From an uncultured Gammaproteobacteria bacterium (GTDB taxonomy: Bacteria; Pseudomonadota; Gammaproteobacteria; GCA-001735895), in the NCBI GenBank assembly GCA_937980285.1, contig CALJQI010000299.1, positions 1 to 9,979 on the forward strand: a stretch of DNA of 9,979 nt, read 5' to 3'. Below the pieces are notes generated by a model that ran no database searches, was not told the origin of the DNA, and saw nothing but the letters and a program-made list of their open reading frames with translations. The position numbers and the translations under genes are program-made. This document shows positions 6,243 through 9,979 of the stretch, piece by piece (position 1 is the stretch's first letter; every line of letters starts with the position of its first letter).

Positions 6243-7466
6243 TCAGGTGCCCATGTAAGGCGCGGCCGGCTCACCGGACAACTTGTCGAAAAGCGCTATC
6301 TCCCATTCCAGGTAGGCCCTGTTTTCGCGCATCAGGGCTTCGTAATCGGCATAGTCGGCGGGATCGAGGTCTCGATCCTCGAGAGGTTCGGCTGCATTGC
6401 CCGGCCCGCTTTGCAGATCGCCGCGGTCGGCATCGATGGTATACACGTAAACCCGCCGCCAGCCCATGCGCCGCAGCCACACGGCGGTGGTAACCGCACG
6501 TACCCAGTCCGAATCGATAAGGATCACCACCGAATTCCGCACCACCAGGTAGCGGTCGACGTTTTGCAACAGGTGCCCGCCCGGAACGTGCATCGATCCG
6601 GGGACATGCCCGCTTTCGAACTCTTCTCGACCGCGCACGTCGATCAGGTAGCGGCTGCGATGCTCGCGCGCGGCGATCGAATCGATGCGATCGATATGCC
6701 ACCGCGCGGCAAGCTTATCGGCGATGGCTCGAATCAGTATCAGCGATTTGCTATCGGGATGCGGCAGGGATTCTTTATTGCCATGCTCGAGCTCCAGTCC
6801 CTCGAACTGCCAGGCCATGGTGCCGTTCTCGAGCGCCTGCACCCTGTTGCAGCCGGCGTCGATCAGGGTTTGCGCGCCGATGATGCTGCGCGTGCGCCCG
6901 CCGCAATGAACCACGACATCGGTGTCCGCATTGACAATCGGCAGCACGCGGTACAGGAGTTCCGCGCCAGGGCAAAGTATCGCGCCCGGGATACAGTAAC
7001 TTTCATGCTCCTCGGCGGTACGCGAATCGATCAACAGGGTGGCTTCGCTACGCCGCTGCCGACGATGCAGTTCTGCCGCGGTCATCGCCGGCGTGGCACA
7101 GGACTTTTCGATGAATTCGCCGAAAGCCTTGCCCGGCACGCTGCTGCCGGAAAACAGCTTCCCGCCGCAGGCTTCCCAGGCGCCGATACCGCCGTCGAGG
7201 ACGGCAAGCCGGGTATAACCGAGGGTTTGCAACAGCTCCGCGGCCGAGCCTGCCTCGCCTCCGCCGGCGTCGTATAAAACGCATAGCGTCTCCTGCCGCG
7301 GCACGGCGGCGGTAATCAGGCTTTGCAAACGTGATAACGGCAGGCTGGTGGCGGCGAGTAAATGATTCGCGCTGAAAACCGTCGCTTCGCGCGGATCGAT
7401 TACGGCAAACTCTTCATCACCGTCGAACAATGCGCGAAAGGCTTCGATAGAGATTGGCTCGATCAA
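6243..7466 (-). CDS. Protein of three rhodanese domains, only the middle one with a catalytic cysteine
   Basis: The 407-residue protein reads as three rhodanese-like modules, at about residues 1-105, 125-225 and 255-350, plus a C-terminal tail rich in charged and aromatic residues. Each module shows typical elements: VIDPREATVFSANHL (22-36) and LDGGIGAWEACGG (90-102) in the first, LIDSRTAEEHESYCIPGA (145-162) in the second, LIDVRGREEFESGHVPGSMHV (274-294) in the third. The active-site loop is HCGGRTRS (187-194) in module two, with C188 as the predicted persulfide-carrying cysteine. The matching loops of modules one (YDAGGGEAG) and three (IDSDWVRAV) have no cysteine and should be inactive or structural. 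There is no signal peptide, so it is probably cytoplasmic. The frame opens just after a TAA, and the first usable start is a TTG with AGGAGG before it. It precedes the FrhB-like gene and may supply sulfane sulfur to or from that enzyme. Confidence 0.86.
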   Translation of the reverse strand: MIEPISIEAFRALFDGDEEFAVIDPREATVFSANHLLAATSLPLSRLQSLITAAVPRQETLCVLYDAGGGEAGSAAELLQTLGYTRLAVLDGGIGAWEACGGKLFSGSSVPGKAFGEFIEKSCATPAMTAAELHRRQRRSEATLLIDSRTAEEHESYCIPGAILCPGAELLYRVLPIVNADTDVVVHCGGRTRSIIGAQTLIDAGCNRVQALENGTMAWQFEGLELEHGNKESLPHPDSKSLILIRAIADKLAARWHIDRIDSIAAREHRSRYLIDVRGREEFESGHVPGSMHVPGGHLLQNVDRYLVVRNSVVILIDSDWVRAVTTAVWLRRMGWRRVYVYTIDADRGDLQSGPGNAAEPLEDRDLDPADYADYEALMRENRAYLEWEIALFDKLSGEPAAPYMGT

Positions 7467-7470
7467 CTCC

Positions 7471-7476
7471 CCTCCT
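7471..7476 (-). promoter_or_regulatory. Strong ribosome binding site before a TTG start
   Basis: AGGAGG on the minus strand is followed by four bases and TTG (7464-7466). An in-frame TAA five codons upstream rules out a longer protein, and the next in-frame methionine is residue 128, so TTG is the likely start despite the short spacing. Confidence 0.6.
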
Positions 7477-7499
7477 GGTTGTTATTCCGCATCCGGGCC

Positions 7500-7533
7500 A
7501 CCGTTGCGGATATCCTAGGCCGCCGCAAACGGT
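7500..7533 (-). other. Hairpin in the leader of the rhodanese gene
   Basis: ACCGTTGCGG (7500-7509) and CCGCAAACGGT (7523-7533) are inverted copies with one bulged base and a 13-base loop containing the palindrome CCTAGG. The structure ends 34 bases before the TTG start, so it would lie in the mRNA leader or overlap the promoter. It could be a regulatory hairpin, a protein-binding site or part of the repeat element beside it. No riboswitch class is recognised. Confidence 0.35.
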
Positions 7534-7564
7534 CAGGCATGCCGTCTAGTAAACCACCTAGTAT

Positions 7565-7645
7565 CATCCCCGCGCAAGCGGGAATCTGCTAACGCGCCGA
7601 GGCATCGAAGTTCCGATGATTCGGATCGCCGCTTTCGCGGGGACG
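7565..7645. repeat. Small inverted-repeat element (dispersed palindromic repeat, MITE-like)
   Basis: CATCCCCGCGCAAGCGGGAATC (split as 7565-7574 plus 7575-7586) is repeated in inverted orientation at 7624-7645, with 18 of 22 positions matching. Each copy is itself a partial palindrome of the form CCCGCNNNAGCGGG. An inner small stem, CATCG (7603-7607) with CGATG (7614-7618), lies between them. Units of this kind resemble the intergenic dispersed repeats of the form TTCCCGC-N-GCGGGAA common in proteobacterial genomes. No direct target duplication is obvious. The 299-bp divergent region also holds the rhodanese-gene hairpin and an AT-rich stretch, and no protein-coding gene that I can support. 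Confidence 0.55.
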
Positions 7646-7695
7646 GCAGCGAGCGGAATCTCATCAACCATCGCCGCGGCGTCACAAGCGTAGCC

Positions 7696-7712
7696 AAATT
7701 TAAAAATATAGT
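7696..7712 (+). promoter_or_regulatory. AT-rich stretch with a possible -10 box for the MDR oxidoreductase gene
   Basis: The run from 7696 to 7712 is the most AT-rich spot in the intergenic region and ends in TATAGT (7707-7712), a fair -10 match located 53 bp before the ATG at 7766. No convincing -35 box is seen at the right distance, so this is only a weak promoter candidate. Confidence 0.3.
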
Positions 7713-7765
7713 GACTCGCAGATTGCCATTGCATACCATCGCGGAATCGAAAGATCGGAGCTGCA

Positions 7766-8869
7766 ATGCCTGTTCCAGCAAAAATGAGAGCCGTCGTCTT
7801 AACCGGCCACGGCGGCCTGGACAAGCTCGAGTACCATGAAGACTGGCCGACGCCGCAACCGGGTCCGGGGGAGGTGCTGGTCAGGGTCGGCGCCTGCGGA
7901 CTCAACAATACCGACATCAACACCCGAACCGCCTGGTACTCGAAATCGGTGACCGAGGGTATAACCGACGCCGGCGGCAAGGGCGGTTTCGATAACGCCG
8001 ATGCGGACAGCGGCAGCTGGGGCAGTCGCGCTATCGATTTCCCCCGCATCCAGGGCGCCGACGTCGCCGGTAGCATCGCCGCGGTCGGCTCTGGTGTCGA
8101 TGCCTCCCGCGTCGGCGAGCGCGTGCTGCTGGATCCATGGATCCTCGCCACCGGGGACTGGCTCGACGCCGGGCGCTCGATGTACTTCGGTTCCGAATGC
8201 GATGGCGGCTACGCCGATTACACCAGGATTCGCAGCGAGAACGCGATCCGAATCGAAACTTCACAGACCGACGCCGAGCTCGCTACCTACCCCTGCGCCT
8301 ACAGCACCGCGGAGAACCTGACCGCCCGCAGCGGCCTGCAACCCGGTGAAACAGTCGTCATCAACGGCGCATCCGGCGGCGTCGGCTCGGCCGCGATCCA
8401 GCTGTGTCGGCTACGCGGCGCGCGCGTGATCGCGATCGCATCGGCGTCCAAGGCGGAACCGTTGCGGCAACTGGGCGCCGCGCAGGTTATCGATCGCAAC
8501 CAGGTCGATCTCGAATCCGCGATTCGCGACGCCGCCGGCGGCAGCGTCGATGTCGCGCTCGATGTCGTCGGCGGCGACTCGTTCATGGCGCTGATCAATG
8601 CGCTGCGCCAGGGCGGGCGATACTCGAGCTCGGGCTCGATCGCCGGCCCGCTGGTCGAGTTCGACCTGCGTCAGCTGGTTTACAAGGACCTGCAGCTAAC
8701 CGGTGCCACCATCGTTCCGCCGGGCACGATGCAGCGCCTGGTCGGCCTGATCGAGCAGGATTTGCTGCAACCGCTGCTGGCGCAGGCTTTCCCGCTCGAA
8801 GGTGTCGGCGAAGCGCAGGAAGCTTTTTTGCAAAAGAAGCACGTAGGCAATATCGTCGTCACCACATGA
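7766..8869 (+). CDS. Zinc-free MDR oxidoreductase (quinone oxidoreductase/alcohol dehydrogenase superfamily)
   Basis: The 367-residue protein has a GroES-like N-terminal half and a Rossmann half typical of medium-chain dehydrogenases. The nucleotide-binding motif is GASGGVGSAAIQL (201-213), which suggests NADPH or NADH. The usual catalytic zinc ligands are missing: the GxC(H/R)(S/T)D position reads GLNNTD (45-50, asparagine for cysteine) and the GHE position reads GADVAG (97-102). The structural zinc cysteine lobe is also absent. A glycine- and aspartate-rich insertion (about 55-92) before GADVAG, and the ending KKHVGNIVV, fit a widespread but functionally undefined bacterial group usually named alcohol dehydrogenase or zinc-binding dehydrogenase. 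Alkene or quinone reduction is more plausible than alcohol oxidation. The ATG has GGAG 5 bases upstream; the ATG at 7784 is an alternative. The substrate is unknown. Confidence 0.88.
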   Translation: MPVPAKMRAVVLTGHGGLDKLEYHEDWPTPQPGPGEVLVRVGACGLNNTDINTRTAWYSKSVTEGITDAGGKGGFDNADADSGSWGSRAIDFPRIQGADVAGSIAAVGSGVDASRVGERVLLDPWILATGDWLDAGRSMYFGSECDGGYADYTRIRSENAIRIETSQTDAELATYPCAYSTAENLTARSGLQPGETVVINGASGGVGSAAIQLCRLRGARVIAIASASKAEPLRQLGAAQVIDRNQVDLESAIRDAAGGSVDVALDVVGGDSFMALINALRQGGRYSSSGSIAGPLVEFDLRQLVYKDLQLTGATIVPPGTMQRLVGLIEQDLLQPLLAQAFPLEGVGEAQEAFLQKKHVGNIVVTT

Positions 8870-8873
8870 AGCC

Positions 8874-8901
8874 TTATCGCGATAACAAACACCGTATACG
8901 G
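8874..8901. promoter_or_regulatory. Two perfect palindromes upstream of ppx/gppA
   Basis: The 63-bp gap between the MDR gene and ppx/gppA holds TTATCGCGATAA (8874-8885) and CCGTATACGG (8892-8901), both perfect palindromes. They could bind a regulator or lie in a promoter for ppx/gppA. No well-spaced -35/-10 pair is evident, and co-transcription with the MDR gene remains possible. Confidence 0.25.
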
Positions 8902-8917
8902 CCGCGGTCGATGTATC

Positions 8918-8923
8918 GAGGAG
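8918..8923 (+). promoter_or_regulatory. Ribosome binding site before the GTG start of ppx/gppA
   Basis: GAGGAG lies 9 bases before the GTG at 8933. It decides this start, because the conserved nucleotide-binding motif begins only eight codons later and the first ATG inside the frame (codon 16) falls within that motif. Confidence 0.7.
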
Positions 8924-8932
8924 TCGGCTAGG

Positions 8933-9979
8933 GTGGAGCAATTTGCAGCCATCGATCTCGGGTCGAACAGTTTTCATATGAAGATAGTTCGCGCCGAGGA
9001 ACACGGGCTCACCGTCATCGATCGCGAACGCGACATGGTGCGACTCGCCGCCGGACTCGATGCCAACAACCTGCTAACCGACAAGGCCAGCGAACGGGCG
9101 CTCGGCTGCCTGTCGCGTTTTGGTCAGCGCCTGCGCGGATTAAAACCGGACAACGTGCGCATCGTCGGCACCAACGCACTACGCAAGGCGGAAAATTCGC
9201 GCCAGTTCATACGCGACGCGGAAAAAGCGCTCGGCTTTTCGATCGAAATAATTTCCGGTTTCGAAGAGGCGCGACTGGTTTACCTCGGCGCAGCGCAAAC
9301 CCTGCAGGGAGACCGCGGGCGGCGCATGGTGGTCGATATCGGCGGCGGCAGCACCGAAATTATCGTCGCCGACAAGAGCGAACCCGTGTTCCTCGAAAGC
9401 CTGTCCATGGGTTGCGTCAGCAGCAGCGAAAAGTTCTTTCCCAATGGCGAGATCAATCATTTGCGCATGCGCCGCGCCATCTTGAGCGCAAGGCTCAAGC
9501 TGGAGCCCGACATAGCCGCGATCAAGGCGCTGCAGGCGAAGGACATTATCGGCACCTCGGGCACGGCGCGCGCTATCAGTAACGTGATTCGCGAGAACGG
9601 CTGGAGCGAAACCGGCATTACGCGCAAGGGGCTGAAAAAACTGGTCAAGGCGATCGTCAAGGCCGGCCACAGCGACAACCTCGACATCAGCGGGCTCAGC
9701 GAGGAGCGGCGCCCGGTGTTCGCCGGTGGCGTCGCGGTGTTAATGGCCGTATTCAAGGCGCTGGACCTGAAGTTCATGCGGGTGTCGGACGGCTCGCTGC
9801 GCGAGGGCGTGCTGCATGATCTGGTCGGCCGCGTGCTGCACGAAGACCGGCGAGCCGTCACCGTGCTCGAATTGATGAAGCGACACCATATCGACCTCGA
9901 ACACGGCAGGCGCGTCTGCCAGACCACGCTGATGCTGTTTGACCAGGTCACGCAGCAGGGATTGCTGCAGCGCGAGCGA
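8933..9979 (+). CDS. ppx: Exopolyphosphatase / pppGpp phosphohydrolase family protein (Ppx/GppA), 3' partial
   Basis: Translation from the GTG gives 349 codons without a stop to the window edge; full family members have about 500 residues, so roughly the last third is missing. The fold is the ASKHA phosphatase type. It has phosphate-binding loop one AIDLGSNSFHM (6-16), GTNALRKAENS (79-89), the catalytic glutamate region SGFEEARLVYLG (108-119; E111 or E112 expected to act), phosphate loop two VVDIGGGSTEIIV (133-145), GTSGTARAI, and SDGSLREGVLHDL closing the second domain. The remaining residues begin the helical HD-like C-terminal domain. These enzymes release phosphate from the ends of polyphosphate and, in GppA, convert pppGpp to ppGpp. 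The gene could be ppx or gppA; the C-terminal part and neighbours needed to decide are outside the window, and no ppk is seen. Confidence 0.92.
   Translation, partial: MEQFAAIDLGSNSFHMKIVRAEEHGLTVIDRERDMVRLAAGLDANNLLTDKASERALGCLSRFGQRLRGLKPDNVRIVGTNALRKAENSRQFIRDAEKALGFSIEIISGFEEARLVYLGAAQTLQGDRGRRMVVDIGGGSTEIIVADKSEPVFLESLSMGCVSSSEKFFPNGEINHLRMRRAILSARLKLEPDIAAIKALQAKDIIGTSGTARAISNVIRENGWSETGITRKGLKKLVKAIVKAGHSDNLDISGLSEERRPVFAGGVAVLMAVFKALDLKFMRVSDGSLREGVLHDLVGRVLHEDRRAVTVLELMKRHHIDLEHGRRVCQTTLMLFDQVTQQGLLQRER

Noticed and set aside
6197..6274. Upstream start of the FrhB-like protein at 6274
   Set aside because: It would overlap the end of the rhodanese gene by 32 bp and lacks the GGAG seen before the ATG at 6196.
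6081..7277. A 398-codon plus-strand open frame opposite the rhodanese and FrhB-like genes
   Set aside because: It lies entirely antisense to two genes with clear family motifs; its translation is rich in His, Arg, Gly and Ala without domain features, as expected of a shadow frame in GC-rich DNA.
7565..7645. CRISPR array
   Set aside because: Only two copies are present, in inverted rather than direct orientation, with no spacer series and no cas genes.

Overview
The window is GC-rich DNA (roughly 60 % G+C by eye) with tightly packed bacterial genes and GTG and TTG starts beside ATG. Gene content (AzlCD exporter, type II branched-chain aminotransferase, Ppx/GppA phosphatase, MDR oxidoreductase) fits a proteobacterium, most likely a gammaproteobacterium. 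That placement is inference from general resemblance, not from a marker gene. I see no rRNA, tRNA, CRISPR array, transposase, integrase or prophage gene.

Layout. Positions 1-1106 (+) hold the tail of an unidentified, possibly membrane, protein followed by azlC and azlD, all linked by start/stop overlaps, so probably one operon. At 1103-2527 (-) is an MFS drug/metabolite transporter whose stop codon overlaps that of azlD. A 117-bp divergent region with a 20-bp dyad separates it from an EamA/DMT exporter at 2645-3571 (+). A short convergent gap leads to ilvE at 3604-4716 (-). After a 202-bp gap come two minus-strand genes that look like a two-gene operon, transcribed in the order: triple-rhodanese-domain protein (7466-6243, TTG start), then an FrhB/FdhB-type iron-sulfur flavoprotein (6196-4919). 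A 299-bp divergent region with a hairpin and a small inverted-repeat element separates these from a zinc-free MDR oxidoreductase (7766-8869, +). A ppx/gppA gene (8933 onward, +) is cut by the window end.

How the genes may work together. The left half has a transport and branched-chain amino-acid theme: AzlCD exports branched-chain amino acids, IlvE makes or degrades them, and the EamA and MFS proteins are probable small-molecule exporters. The centre pairs a sulfur-carrying protein, in which only the middle of three rhodanese domains keeps a catalytic cysteine, with an Fe-S flavoprotein of the F420-hydrogenase beta family. That pair is the least explained part of the window and the best candidate for an undescribed function. 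The right half is ordinary redox and polyphosphate/(p)ppGpp metabolism. No clear multi-gene defence, secretion or mobile system is visible.
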